A stretch of 64,000 nt of DNA from Novosphingobium aquimarinum (GTDB taxonomy: Bacteria; Pseudomonadota; Alphaproteobacteria; Sphingomonadales; Sphingomonadaceae): contig NZ_WRPO01000019.1 in NCBI RefSeq assembly GCF_009746585.1, positions 1 to 64,000 of the forward strand, read 5' to 3'. The notes below the pieces were generated by a model. That model was not told the DNA's origin. It worked only from the letters and a program-made list of their open reading frames with translations, and ran no database searches. This document shows, piece by piece, positions 9,367 through 18,574 of the stretch. Position 1 is the stretch's first letter; each line of letters opens with the position of its first letter. The position numbers and the translations under genes are program-made.

Positions 9367-9780
9367 TCAATTGGCCGAAGCCACCTTGCGATAGGGCACG
9401 AAGTCCTGAAGGCCGACGAAACCGCGCCAGAAGAAGCCGGGTCCGCGATCGCGAATCTGTATGGTATCGACATTGCAGAGCTGGCTGGTGCGCAAGTCGG
9501 TGACGAGGATGTCACGATCGTCGAGACGATCGGCGTTGGTCGGACGGTTCACCCAGATGGTATTGCCGCGACCATAGACGATGGCGGTCTTGTTGATCAC
9601 TTGCGATTCGCGCGTCTGCCACAAGGGCAGGCACGACACCGGCTCTCCGGCCTCGCGACCTTCGAGTAGTTTTGCGAGCTTTTCCTCGCCGTTCACCCGG
9701 TCGCGAGCCAGTGCGGGGGGCGCTGAAAGGAGTGCGGCGGCGGTGAGGGCGGTAGCAGTGAGCGTTGCGAGCCTTTTCAT
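9367..9780 (-). CDS. Secreted hypothetical protein
   Basis: A 137-residue protein with a clear Sec signal peptide (MKRLATLTATALTAAALLSAPPALA, cleavage after ALA). The mature domain is short and contains two cysteines (SCLPLW and QLCNVD) that could form a periplasmic disulfide. The text around RESQVINKTAIVYGRGNTIWVNRP looks conserved-protein-like but I cannot name the family. The start is placed at 9780 because the signal peptide begins there; an ATG 13 codons upstream would spoil it. Confidence 0.75.
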   Translation of the reverse strand: MKRLATLTATALTAAALLSAPPALARDRVNGEEKLAKLLEGREAGEPVSCLPLWQTRESQVINKTAIVYGRGNTIWVNRPTNADRLDDRDILVTDLRTSQLCNVDTIQIRDRGPGFFWRGFVGLQDFVPYRKVASAN

Positions 9781-9875
9781 GTCTGTTCTCCAGGGAGCAT
9801 TTATGCTTCTCGATAACACAACGGCCCTGAACTCATGCTGAAAGGCCGCTCAATCGGGTGACGGAATCGTCTGCA

Positions 9876-11300
9876 TCAGGCCGTACCGCCCACGGTCAAT
9901 CCATCGATCAGCAGCGTCGGCTGGCCGACGCCCGCGGGCACGCTTTGTCCGCCCTTGCCGCAAACGCCGACGCCTTCGTCGAGCGCCATGTCGTTGCCGA
10001 TGCCAACCACGCGATTGAGCACGGTGGGGCCATCGCCGATCAGCGTCGCGCCCTTGATCGGAGCGCCGATCTTCCCGTTCTCGACTTTGTAGGCCTCGGT
10101 GCACGAGAACACGAACTTGCCCGAGACGATGTCGACTTGCCCGCCGCCGAAGCTCTTGGCGAAGATGCCGTTCTTGACCCGCGAGAGCAGTTCGGCGGGA
10201 TCGTCGTTGCCGGAGCGCATGAAAGTGTTGGTCATGCGCGGCATCGGGGCGTGGGCATAGTCCTCGCGGCGGCCATTGCCGGTCGCCTCGACACCCATGA
10301 GGCGGGCATTGAGGCGGTCCTGCATGTAGCCCTTGAGGATGCCGTCCTCGATCAGCACGGTCTCCTGCGTCGGCGTGCCTTCGTCGTCGATCGAGAGCGA
10401 GCCGCGGCGATTGGCGATCGAGCCGTCGTCGACCACGGTCACGCCCGGCGCGCCGACGCGTTCGCCGACCCTGCCCGAAAAGGCGCTGGTGCCCTTGCGG
10501 TTGAAATCGCCCTCGAGGCCGTGGCCGACCGCTTCATGGAGCAGCACCCCGGGCCAGCCGGGGCCGAGCAGCACGGTCATCTCGCCCGCCGGGGCATCGA
10601 CGCTGTCGAGATTGATCAGCGCTTGCGCCAGCGCCTCATCGATCGCGCGGTTCCAGTTATCGGGCTTGAACAGATCGTCGTAAAGCCAGCGGCCGCCCAT
10701 GCCGAAGCTGCCGCTTTCGCGGCGACCGTTCGCCTCGGCGACGATGCCGACGTTGAGCCGGACGAGCGGGCGGATGTCGGTGGCCAGGAAGCCATCGGCG
10801 CGCACGATCTCGACCACCGACCACGAGGCCGACAGCGAGCAGCTCACTTGCGCGACCCGCGGATCGCGGGCGCGTGCGGCGGCGTTGATGGTTTCGAGCA
10901 GCTTCACCTTCTCGCCGAACTCGATCGCGTCGAGCGGCGAGGCATCGGTGTAGAGATGCCGGTTGCTGAGGCGCGGCGGGGCCGGGCGGATCCCGCTCGA
11001 CGGGTCGAGCAGCTGCAGCGTTTCGCCCGCGCGGCGGATCGCGGCGCCGCTGATCTCGTTGGCATGCGCGAAACCGGTCATTTCGCCCGACACGCCGCGC
11101 AAGCCAAAGCCCGCATCGCGCGAATAGTCGGCGGTTTTCAGCCGGCCATCGTCGAAGCCGAAGCTCTCCGAGGCAATGAACTGCATGTAGAGTTCGCCGT
11201 CGTCGCACGTCTTGAGCGTCTCGGCGGCGAGCGCTTGCGCTTCCTCCGGAGAAAAGCCGTTGCGGTAGATGAGCGAGCGGGGGTCGGGTGCTGTTGCCAT
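9876..11300 (-). CDS. tldD: Metalloprotease TldD
   Basis: This 474-residue protein matches TldD, the zinc-carrying half of the TldD/TldE(PmbA) protease that trims peptides and acts in maturation of ribosomally made peptides. The metal motif HEAVGH is at residues 255-260 with Glu263 close by, and the family segments GTSAFSGRVGERV and the C-terminal ISGKFVFSCTEAYKVENGK are present. The length fits the family. The partner gene tldE is not in the window. The gene is divergent from a CPBP protease gene. Confidence 0.95.
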   Translation of the reverse strand: MATAPDPRSLIYRNGFSPEEAQALAAETLKTCDDGELYMQFIASESFGFDDGRLKTADYSRDAGFGLRGVSGEMTGFAHANEISGAAIRRAGETLQLLDPSSGIRPAPPRLSNRHLYTDASPLDAIEFGEKVKLLETINAAARARDPRVAQVSCSLSASWSVVEIVRADGFLATDIRPLVRLNVGIVAEANGRRESGSFGMGGRWLYDDLFKPDNWNRAIDEALAQALINLDSVDAPAGEMTVLLGPGWPGVLLHEAVGHGLEGDFNRKGTSAFSGRVGERVGAPGVTVVDDGSIANRRGSLSIDDEGTPTQETVLIEDGILKGYMQDRLNARLMGVEATGNGRREDYAHAPMPRMTNTFMRSGNDDPAELLSRVKNGIFAKSFGGGQVDIVSGKFVFSCTEAYKVENGKIGAPIKGATLIGDGPTVLNRVVGIGNDMALDEGVGVCGKGGQSVPAGVGQPTLLIDGLTVGGTA

Positions 11301-11404
11301 GCTTCCGAATATAGGGGGCCGATCGCAAACCGAAAGTCATCGCCTCGCGGCGCTTGTCGGATCGGGAGGCAGGCCGTACCCGAAGCGGCGAAGTCCAACG
11401 ATGG

Positions 11405-12130
11405 ATGCGCGCTATGAATGGATTGATCGGCATCGCTGCGATTGTCGCGATGCTGCTTCTGGCTGGAGCCTTCGTTGGCCTTGTCGATCGCAAGCGGACC
11501 TCGTTCGGGTGGCTTGCGATCGGCGCGCTTCTCGTCCTGCTCAACGATGCCTTGCTGACGAACGTCTACGGACTGCTTCCTGGCGCGTGGCCCGATGCGG
11601 ACTGGAACTGGCAGGGCAAGGCGCTGGCGCTGACGGCATCGCTGGTCATCGCGGGACAGGCGGCCTTCGGATGGCGCCGCGTGGGGCTGACCCTGTCCCA
11701 GGCGAAAGAAAGCGGGCGGTCAGCCGTGCCGGTTTCGCTGCTCTACCTCGGATTTTTCGTCGCCATCGGCCTCGCCTTCGACAATGGCTCGCCCACGACG
11801 GAAGACATCGCGTTCCAGGCGACGATGCCCGGCCTGGAGGAGGAGCTATTCTATCGCGGTCTGCTGCTCTACGCGTTCGATCGGGCGTTTGCGGGCCGCT
11901 GGCGCTGGATCGGTGTCGAATGGGGATGGAGCGCGGTGTTCTCCAGCGCGCTGTTCGGTCTGGCGCATGCCTTCGGCTACGGTGCCGATGGCTTCGCCTT
12001 CGATCCGATCACGATGGCGCTGACGGCTGTGCCGGCGTTCCTGGCGGTCTGGCTGCGGCTGCGAACCGGCAGTCTGCTGCTGCCGATCCTGCTCCACAAT
12101 TTCGGCAACACGATCGGCCTGCTGATCTGA
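11405..12130 (+). CDS. CPBP family intramembrane endopeptidase
   Basis: A membrane protein of about 240 residues with roughly seven helices. The CPBP (Abi/Rce1-like) glutamic protease motifs are all present: LEEELFYRG (motif 1, paired glutamates and Arg), FGLAHA (motif 2 His) and LLHNFGN (motif 3 His/Asn). Such proteases cleave within the membrane, for example prenylated or bacteriocin-related substrates. The start is uncertain: ATGs at 11405 and 11414 are both in frame and neither has a strong ribosome binding site. Confidence 0.85.
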   Translation: MRAMNGLIGIAAIVAMLLLAGAFVGLVDRKRTSFGWLAIGALLVLLNDALLTNVYGLLPGAWPDADWNWQGKALALTASLVIAGQAAFGWRRVGLTLSQAKESGRSAVPVSLLYLGFFVAIGLAFDNGSPTTEDIAFQATMPGLEEELFYRGLLLYAFDRAFAGRWRWIGVEWGWSAVFSSALFGLAHAFGYGADGFAFDPITMALTAVPAFLAVWLRLRTGSLLLPILLHNFGNTIGLLI

Positions 12131-12149
12131 TGCCTCAGCAGGTCACGGC

Positions 12150-12389
12150 TCAGGCGACCGCGTCGCCCGCACCCGGAAGATCGCCCGGCATGACTTCGTT
12201 GATGCCGCGTTCCTGTTCGCCCTTGAGCACGAAGCGGCGGTCGCAATAGCCGCAGTCGACGTAGCCCCGCTGGTCGATTTCCATGTAGACGCGCGGATGG
12301 CCGAGCGCGGCGCCGGCGCGAATGTCGGTGGCGCCGTCGCACCAGACGCGGCGGGATTCGGTGTGGACGGTTTCGGGCACGCTGCTCAT
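12150..12389 (-). CDS. Zinc-finger protein, NDUFS6-like
   Basis: A 79-residue protein with the pattern VWCDG, then GHPRVY, then DCGYCDRRFVL, that is Cys, His and a CxxC, as in the zinc-finger domain shared with the mitochondrial complex I subunit NDUFS6. Alphaproteobacteria carry such small stand-alone homologues. I start at 12389 (MSSVPETV), since upstream codons do not match. It faces the ABC ATPase gene divergently across about 100 bp. Confidence 0.8.
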   Translation of the reverse strand: MSSVPETVHTESRRVWCDGATDIRAGAALGHPRVYMEIDQRGYVDCGYCDRRFVLKGEQERGINEVMPGDLPGAGDAVA

Positions 12390-12487
12390 CCCGCAGCCAT
12401 TATCAGCGGCGCGCGTGCAATTCCAGATGGGAATGCATCGCTCGGCCCCTTTACCAATGCGACCGTACAAGCCACATGCTTGCCCGC

Positions 12488-13423
12488 ATGACCAGTTCTC
12501 CTGCCATTTCGATCCGCGACGTCGTCAAGCGCTATGCCCCCGCGGGCGGCGAGGCCAAATTGGCGCTGAAGGGGGTTTCCTTCGATGTGCCGCAAGGCGG
12601 CATCTTCGGGCTGCTCGGCCCCAACGGGGCTGGCAAGTCGACCCTGATCAACATCATGGCGGGCCTCGTCCAGAAGACGGCCGGCACGATCGACGTCTGG
12701 GGCTTCGATATCGATCGCGACATGCGCAACGCCAAGCGATCGATCGGCATCGTGCCGCAGGAGATCGTGTTCGATCCGTTCTTCACCCCGTTCGAGGTGC
12801 TCGAGATCCAGGGCGGGCTCTACGGCGTCGCGAAAGCCCTGCGGCGCAGCGAGGACTTGCTCAAGGCGGTGCACCTCGCCGACAAGCGCGATGCCTATGC
12901 ACGCACGCTTTCGGGCGGGATGAAGCGGCGTCTGCTGATCGCCAAGGCGCTCGTCCACGCGCCGCCGGTGCTGGTGCTCGACGAGCCGACCGCGGGCGTC
13001 GACGTCGAACTGCGCCGGCAGCTGTGGGATCTCGTCACCGAAATGAACAACGAGGGTGTCACCATCGTGCTGACGACGCACTACCTCGAAGAAGCCGAGG
13101 CGCTGTGCGACCGGATCGCGATCATCAACCACGGCGAAGTGATCGCCAACAAGACCACGCGCGAACTGGTCGAGATGGCGCGCGAGAAGGTCGTCGTTCT
13201 CACGCTCGACCGCGATCTCGGCCAACTGCCGGTCGACGCCGCCTTTCTCAAGAGCGAGAAGACGGGCGAACGCACGATCGAAATCACGTACGACAAGGAC
13301 AAGTCGAATGCCGGGCGCGTGCTTGCCGCGGTCCAGCAACAGGGCTTCTCGATCGTCGACGTGACGACCCGCGAAGCGGATCTGGAAGACGTTTTCGTAT
13401 CGCTGACGAGCAGTGCGGCCTAG
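12488..13423 (+). CDS. ABC transporter ATP-binding protein
   Basis: A 311-residue ATPase with Walker A GPNGAGKST (residues 44-52), the signature LSGGMKRR and Walker B VLVLDEPTAG, then the switch His in LTTHYLEEAE. The C-terminal about 90 residues form the extra domain seen in the YadG/drug-exporter (ABC-2) class. No permease gene is adjacent, so its membrane partner must be encoded elsewhere. An alternative ATG four codons upstream (12476) is possible; neither has a strong ribosome binding site. Confidence 0.88.
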   Translation: MTSSPAISIRDVVKRYAPAGGEAKLALKGVSFDVPQGGIFGLLGPNGAGKSTLINIMAGLVQKTAGTIDVWGFDIDRDMRNAKRSIGIVPQEIVFDPFFTPFEVLEIQGGLYGVAKALRRSEDLLKAVHLADKRDAYARTLSGGMKRRLLIAKALVHAPPVLVLDEPTAGVDVELRRQLWDLVTEMNNEGVTIVLTTHYLEEAEALCDRIAIINHGEVIANKTTRELVEMAREKVVVLTLDRDLGQLPVDAAFLKSEKTGERTIEITYDKDKSNAGRVLAAVQQQGFSIVDVTTREADLEDVFVSLTSSAA

Positions 13424-13445
13424 CGCGCCCAAGCCGGCGATACGT

Positions 13446-13610
13446 TCACGCCGGATCTTTTTTGTGCGGCCGCCATTGTCGCGTGGAGATGCGGTAGATC
13501 GATCGTCCGCAGCGCTTGCAATGCCCGACGAAGCGGCCGTTCTTCCACTCCACATGCGCTCGATCCGGTTCGTGCGCGATAAACAGGCAAAATACCCGGC
13601 TGATAGACAT
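13446..13610 (-). CDS. Small zinc-ribbon-like protein, 54 aa
   Basis: The open frame from the ATG at 13610 encodes 54 residues with the spaced ligands Cys8, His13, Cys31 and Cys34 in CLFIAHEP and GHCKRCGRSIYR. This is a plausible single zinc site, and the line HVEWKNGRFVGHCKRCG looks like a real small family of unknown role. It lies just downstream of the ABC ATPase gene on the other strand. Longer versions starting at 13727 have poor codon content. Confidence is moderate because of the size. Confidence 0.5.
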   Translation of the reverse strand: MSISRVFCLFIAHEPDRAHVEWKNGRFVGHCKRCGRSIYRISTRQWRPHKKDPA

Positions 13611-13846
13611 TTCAACACCCTTCGCGCCCACCCCGCGAGCGCAATTGTGATGGCGAATCATAGACTTCGCGTTTCGCGAAAGGATTGAACTGCTCATGCA
13701 AAAACGAAGATTGCTGCACCGCAGCACAGCCCAATGCCGCGGGAATCAGTACGTATTTCCTAGTATCAATTGAAACATTTTGCAACGCACAATGTGCGGT
13801 GAATGCATTTCTTGCAGTGTATCAAGGACATGGGCATGGAATTACT

Positions 13847-15457
13847 ATGAATTCGAACCAACCCAGTACTTCCGCGCATGATGTTATCGTCATCGGGTCC
13901 GGCGCAGCCGGTCTGACTGCGGCCCTGGCGCTGGCGCAGGACCACAAGGTGCTGGTCCTGGCGAAGGGCACGCTCACCGGTGGATCGACCGCGTGGGCGC
14001 AAGGCGGCATCGCCGCCGTTCTCGATGCGGGCGATACCTTCGAGAACCACATCCGCGATACCATGGTGGCCGGGGCAGGGCTCAATCGGCGTGAAACGGT
14101 CGAGTACGTCATCGAACGCGCGCCGCATGCGATCGAGCGGTTGATGGCGCTGGGCGTACCGTTCAACACCGAAGGGTCGAACGCCGACAAGGCCCTCCAC
14201 TTGACTCGCGAGGGCGGTCATTCGCATCGGCGGATCGTTCATGTCGACGACGCCACCGGCTGGGCGGTGCAGTCCGCGCTTTTGCAGGCCGCGCAAGCCA
14301 ATCCCAACATCACGCTGCTGCCGGGCCGCGCCTGCATCGACCTTATCACCGGACGGCACGAGAAACGCTACTCGGGCTCGGGTCGCGTTTGGGGCGCCTA
14401 TGCGCTCGATGAGGCGACCGGCCGCGTGGAAACGCACGTGGCGCGCGCCACCGTGCTGGCGACGGGCGGAGCGGGCCGCGTCTATCAGTTCAGCACCGCC
14501 CCGCGCGGCGCCACGGGCGACGGCATCGCCATGGCCTGGCGCGCGGGCGCACGCGTCTCCAACATGGAAATGATGCAGTTCCACCCGACCTGCCTCTACA
14601 ACCTCGAGGTCAAGAACTTCCTCATCACCGAGGCGGTGCGCGGCGAGGGCGGGCAGCTCAAGCATCCCGTCACCGGCAACCGCTTCATGCCCGAATACGA
14701 CGAGCGGCTGGAGCTGGCCCCGCGCGACATCGTCGCGCGCGCGATCGACGATCAGATTAAGCGCTTCGGACTCGACTACGTCCACCTCGATATCAGCCAT
14801 CAGCCGCCCGAGTTCGTGAAGGAGCATTTCCCGACGATCCACGAGAAGCTGCTGTCGCTCGGGATCGACATGACCAGGGAGCCGATCCCGGTGGTGCCGG
14901 CGCAGCACTATACCTGCGGCGGGGTGCTGATCGACCTTGCCGGGCGAACCGACTTGCCGGGCCTCTACGCCGCCGGGGAGTGCACCGAAAGCGGGCTGCA
15001 CGGCGCCAATCGCCTGGCCTCGAACTCGTTGCTCGAATGCTTCGTGTTCGGCGAGGCGGCAGCGGCCGATATCCTGGATCGCTGGGATGCGTTCGACGAA
15101 CCGCCGCCGATCAATCCCTGGGACGAAAGCCGCGTCACCGATTCGGACGAGGAAGTCGTCATCAAGCAGAACTGGACCGAGATCCGCCGCTTCATGTGGA
15201 ACTACGTGGGCATCGTGCGCACCACCAAGCGGCTCGAACGCGCCCAGCACCGCATCGCCATGCTCAATCACGAAGTGGAGGAGTATTACAGCAACTTCCG
15301 CGTCGCGACCGATCTCATCGAACTGCGCAACCTGCTGCAAAGCGCGGAGCTGATCGTCAGCTCGGCGCTCAAACGGCACGAGAGCCGGGGCTTGCACTAT
15401 ACGCTCGATTATCCGGCGATGCTTGCCGAGCCCCGCGATACGGTGCTGGTGCCGTGA
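13847..15457 (+). CDS. nadB: L-aspartate oxidase NadB
   Basis: The 536-residue flavoprotein has the FAD motif GSGAAGL at residues 17-23, the conserved GGSTAWAQGGIAAV segment, MQFHPTCLY, and the C-terminal AGECTESGLHGANRLASNSLLECFVFG block that marks NadB within the SdhA/NadB superfamily. It oxidises L-aspartate to iminoaspartate for NAD synthesis. The ATG at 13847 is used because the FAD motif sits at the expected distance from it. The other quinolinate genes nadA and nadC are not adjacent. The upstream 230 bp are relatively AT-rich, fitting a promoter. Confidence 0.93.
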   Translation: MNSNQPSTSAHDVIVIGSGAAGLTAALALAQDHKVLVLAKGTLTGGSTAWAQGGIAAVLDAGDTFENHIRDTMVAGAGLNRRETVEYVIERAPHAIERLMALGVPFNTEGSNADKALHLTREGGHSHRRIVHVDDATGWAVQSALLQAAQANPNITLLPGRACIDLITGRHEKRYSGSGRVWGAYALDEATGRVETHVARATVLATGGAGRVYQFSTAPRGATGDGIAMAWRAGARVSNMEMMQFHPTCLYNLEVKNFLITEAVRGEGGQLKHPVTGNRFMPEYDERLELAPRDIVARAIDDQIKRFGLDYVHLDISHQPPEFVKEHFPTIHEKLLSLGIDMTREPIPVVPAQHYTCGGVLIDLAGRTDLPGLYAAGECTESGLHGANRLASNSLLECFVFGEAAAADILDRWDAFDEPPPINPWDESRVTDSDEEVVIKQNWTEIRRFMWNYVGIVRTTKRLERAQHRIAMLNHEVEEYYSNFRVATDLIELRNLLQSAELIVSSALKRHESRGLHYTLDYPAMLAEPRDTVLVP

Positions 15458-15554
15458 GGATGGACGTCGGGGCCTGATCCTCGCGGGGTGCGTGGGGCTG
15501 CCACGGCTCCTTTTTCGCCATGGGCCTAGCACCTCGCTCCGACCTCGGCCCCAC

Positions 15555-15646
15555 CGTCATGCTGAACTTGTTTCAGCATCTATCGTGCCTCCCGCTGCGA
15601 CCTGAGCGGGGGGCGAAATGGATGCTGAAACGAGTTCAGCATGACG
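15555..15646. repeat. Imperfect inverted repeat, sphingomonad REP/MITE-like
   Basis: The arms are 15555-15580 (CGTCATGCTGAACTTGTTTC, continuing) and 15621-15646 (its near-perfect reverse complement), about 26 bp each around a 40-bp centre. Only one internal position differs between the arms. It sits in the intergenic space between nadB and the convergent GlsB-like gene. Such palindromic elements are dispersed in sphingomonad genomes between genes; here only one copy is present. It could also terminate transcription from both sides. Confidence 0.7.
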
Positions 15647-15718
15647 ATGATTTGGGCGTGTGCGCCTTGCTGGGCGTGCCCCTGGATTCCGTGTGGGCCC
15701 AGTCGGCCGCAGGCGCTA

Positions 15719-15961
15719 TCAGCCTATCCCGAGAATCCGGCCGAGGAAGATCAGCACGATCGCGCCGATGATCGAGGCGAGGCAGCCCGCGCGATGGAAG
15801 TCGCGCTGGCCGCGGCTGGTGAGCAGCCCCGCCACCAGCGATCCGCCGACGCCCAGCAGGATCGTCGCGATCCAGCCCATATCGACCGCGCCGGGATAGA
15901 AGAACCGCGCGAGAATACCGATGATGAGGCCGCTGATGATGGCGCCGATGATGTTCAACAT
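15719..15961 (-). CDS. GlsB/YeaQ/YmgE family stress membrane protein
   Basis: An 80-residue protein with three predicted helices: LNIIGAIISGLIIGILARFF, WIATILLGVGGSLVAGLL and the C-terminal SIIGAIVLIFLGRILGIG. The pattern and length match the GlsB/YeaQ (transglycosylase-associated) family, commonly part of general stress responses. The ATG at 15961 has AGGAG about 12 bp upstream. Longer upstream starts have no family similarity. Confidence 0.88.
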   Translation of the reverse strand: MLNIIGAIISGLIIGILARFFYPGAVDMGWIATILLGVGGSLVAGLLTSRGQRDFHRAGCLASIIGAIVLIFLGRILGIG

Positions 15962-16530
15962 GGGTCGTCGTTGCTCCTGTGATGAGATCCCTTCGTGGCC
16001 TACAACTGCGACATGGCAAAGCGGTTGCAGGCGAGCGACAGATGTGCCTCGATCGACGTCGTGAAACGGGCACTCGGTTCGTCGCAAGCCAGATTCCATT
16101 TGGCGCGATATTGATGTGGAAAAATAATGACGTGTGCGGGGTCCTCCACCCCCTTGCGTTGTGTGGCGGCCTAGCAAAACCGGCGCGTCGCAGTGGCGGC
16201 CCAGCGTTCGCCGGGGCCACTCCGCCGGACCTGGCGCAAGAGCCCGGCCCCTTGCGCGTAAATTTCAAACCGGCACTATAGGTAGTGGCTCGTTGATCAG
16301 GGGAGCTCAACACCTAGATTCCAAAAGTGCTCGCGTCATTCGGGTCGGACGCAGGGAAATCGGGGTTGGGCAGCCTTTTCAGCAGCAGGGCGTGACGCAT
16401 GGGCGAAGACCTTGTTCACGCTTTGTGCTGAAATCTGGTAGGACTTGGCAATGGCCTGGCCGACTCGAACGAATATGGAACGCGGATTGGTCCGCTCCTC
16501 GAAGGAGCAGGCTGAGCATGGGGGCTGGCA
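15962..16530. other. Intergenic region between GlsB-like gene and nrdA, about 570 bp
   Basis: No convincing gene was found. The left part should hold the minus-strand promoter of the GlsB-like gene. The right part should hold the nrdA promoter and includes a candidate NrdR box at 16273-16288. A short plus-strand frame at 16445-16660 overlaps the nrdA start region and looks spurious. Confidence 0.5.
16273..16288 (+). promoter_or_regulatory. Candidate NrdR box upstream of nrdA
   Basis: The segment GCACTATAGGTAGTGG has the inverted repeat CACTA-N4-TAGTG and agrees with 13 of 16 positions of the published NrdR consensus (acaCwAtATaTwGtgt). NrdR represses ribonucleotide reductase genes. Boxes usually occur as pairs about 31 bp apart; I see no good second box, only an ACAC half-site at 16310. 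The box is about 240 bp before the start codon. Confidence 0.5.
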
Positions 16531-18543
16531 ATGGATTTTAGGAACGGTGTTGAAAGCGAGATCGGAAGCCAAGACGTGGACACGACGACCGGCTCGGATG
16601 GAGCCGATCAGGATGTTCTCGAAGCAAGGGAGGCGGGCAATGACCCGGCAATCGCGATGACCGAGAAGAGCGACCAGGGCACCGCGGAGCTCGTGACCGA
16701 GCCTGCGCTCGCTGCGGGCAAGGCAACCGATTCCAAGTCGATCTACGATCGCCGCTTTGCCGTGGTGATCGACGAATCTCGCGATGCGCTTCTGACCGAT
16801 TTCGGCCGGGAGACGCTCGACGACCGCTACCTGCTGCCCGGCGAGAAGTATCAGGATATCTTCGCGCGTGTCGCCGCCGCCTACGCGGACGATCAGGAGC
16901 ACGCGCAGCGGCTCTACGACTACATCTCGAAGCTGTGGTTCATGCCCGCGACCCCGGTGCTGTCGAACGGCGGCACGGGGCGCGGGTTGCCGATCTCGTG
17001 CTATCTGAATTCGGTCGACGATAGCCTCGAGGGCATCGTCAACACCTGGAACGAGAACGTGTGGCTCGCTTCGCGCGGCGGCGGCATCGGCACCTATTGG
17101 GGCCAAGTGCGCGGCATCGGCGAGCCGGTCGGCCTCAACGGCAAGACCAGCGGCATCATTCCCTTCGTGCGGGTGATGGATTCGCTGACGCTGGCGATTT
17201 CGCAGGGCTCGCTGCGGCGCGGCTCTGCAGCCTGCTACATCGACATCCACCATCCCGAGATCGAGGAATTCCTCGAGATCCGCAAACCCTCGGGCGATTT
17301 CAACCGCAAGGCGCTCAACCTGCATCACGGCGTGCTCGTCACCGACGCTTTCATGCAGGCCGTGCGCGAAGGGGCCGAGTTCGATCTGCTCAGCCCGAAG
17401 GACGGCTCGGTGCGAGGCACCGTCGATGCGCGGGCGCTGTTCCAGAAGCTGGTGGAAACGCGGCTGGCGACGGGCGAGCCCTACATCGTGTTCTCCGACA
17501 CGGTGAACCGGATGATGCCGGAGCATCATCGCGAACTCGGCCTCAAGGTCTCGACCTCGAATCTGTGCAGCGAAATCACGTTGCCGACGGGGCGCGACCA
17601 TCTCGGCAACGATCGCACCGCGGTGTGCTGCCTCTCCTCGCTCAATCTGGAAACCTGGGAAGAGTGGCAGGGCGAGAAGCGCTTCATCGAGGACGTGCTG
17701 CGCTTCCTCGACAATGTGCTGTCGGACTACATCGAGCGCGCGCCCGACGAGATGGCGCGGGCCAAGTATTCGGCCATGCGCGAACGCTCGGTCGGCATGG
17801 GCGTGATGGGCTTCCACTCGTTCCTGCAGAAAAAGGGCATCGCCTTCGAAAGCGCGATGGCCAAGGCCTTCAACCTGAAGATGTTCCAATACATCAACCA
17901 GAAGGCGAACGAGGCCTCGATGCTGCTGGCGAACGAGCGCGGGCCGTGCCCCGACGCCGCCGACGTCGGCGTGATGGAGCGCTTCAGCTGCAAGATGGCG
18001 ATCGCGCCGACCGCGTCGATCTCGATCATCTGCGGCGGTACCTCGGCGTGCATCGAGCCTATCCCGGCGAACATCTATACGCACAAGACGCTCTCGGGCA
18101 GTTTCGTGGTCAAGAACCCGTACCTGCAGCAACTGCTCGCGGCGAAGTCCAAGGATTCGACCAATGTGTGGAACTCGATCCTCGAACACGGTGGATCGGT
18201 GCAGCACCTCGATTTCCTCAGCCCCGAGGAAAAGGCGACTTACAAGACCAGCTTCGAGATCGATCAGCGCTGGCTGCTCGAATTCGCGGCTGATCGCGCG
18301 CCCTATATCGATCAGGCGCAGTCGCTCAACCTGTTCATCCCTGCCGACGTGGACAAGTGGGACTTGATGATGCTGCACTTCCAGGCCTGGGAGAAGGGCA
18401 TCAAGTCGCTCTATTACCTGCGTTCGAAGTCGGTGCAGCGCGCCGGGTTCGCGGGCGGCGTGGAAGCGGACAACACCTCCGAATTGCCCAAGTTCGAACT
18501 TGGCGAGACCACCGACTACGACGAGTGTCTCGCCTGCCAGTGA
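16531..18543 (+). CDS. nrdA: Class I ribonucleotide reductase large subunit
   Basis: The 670-residue protein converts ribonucleoside diphosphates to deoxy forms. It has the active-site cysteine context LPISCYLNSVDD, the radical-site motif STSNLCSEITLP, TASISIICGGTSACIEPIPANIYTHK, and the redox-active C-terminus CLACQ. No N-terminal ATP-cone is visible; the first about 65 residues are acidic and poorly conserved, and then SIYDRRFAVVIDESRD begins the family. A stop lies 18 bp before 16531, so this is the earliest ATG; one at 16657 (MTEKSDQ) is an alternative. The small subunit gene nrdB is not adjacent, which is unusual for an operon but known in this group. Confidence 0.93.
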   Translation: MDFRNGVESEIGSQDVDTTTGSDGADQDVLEAREAGNDPAIAMTEKSDQGTAELVTEPALAAGKATDSKSIYDRRFAVVIDESRDALLTDFGRETLDDRYLLPGEKYQDIFARVAAAYADDQEHAQRLYDYISKLWFMPATPVLSNGGTGRGLPISCYLNSVDDSLEGIVNTWNENVWLASRGGGIGTYWGQVRGIGEPVGLNGKTSGIIPFVRVMDSLTLAISQGSLRRGSAACYIDIHHPEIEEFLEIRKPSGDFNRKALNLHHGVLVTDAFMQAVREGAEFDLLSPKDGSVRGTVDARALFQKLVETRLATGEPYIVFSDTVNRMMPEHHRELGLKVSTSNLCSEITLPTGRDHLGNDRTAVCCLSSLNLETWEEWQGEKRFIEDVLRFLDNVLSDYIERAPDEMARAKYSAMRERSVGMGVMGFHSFLQKKGIAFESAMAKAFNLKMFQYINQKANEASMLLANERGPCPDAADVGVMERFSCKMAIAPTASISIICGGTSACIEPIPANIYTHKTLSGSFVVKNPYLQQLLAAKSKDSTNVWNSILEHGGSVQHLDFLSPEEKATYKTSFEIDQRWLLEFAADRAPYIDQAQSLNLFIPADVDKWDLMMLHFQAWEKGIKSLYYLRSKSVQRAGFAGGVEADNTSELPKFELGETTDYDECLACQ

Positions 18544-18574
18544 CACGAACGGTTCGGCGCGCCGGCTTTGCCGG

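Noticed and set aside
9858..11417. 519-codon plus-strand frame
   Set aside because: Antisense to tldD; no ordered domain pattern.
13766..15532. 588-codon minus-strand frame
   Set aside because: Antisense to nadB; composition rich in Arg/His/Gln without any family signature.
16336..18546. 736-codon open frame on the minus strand
   Set aside because: It is antisense to nrdA, whose motifs are certain; long antisense frames are expected at this GC content.
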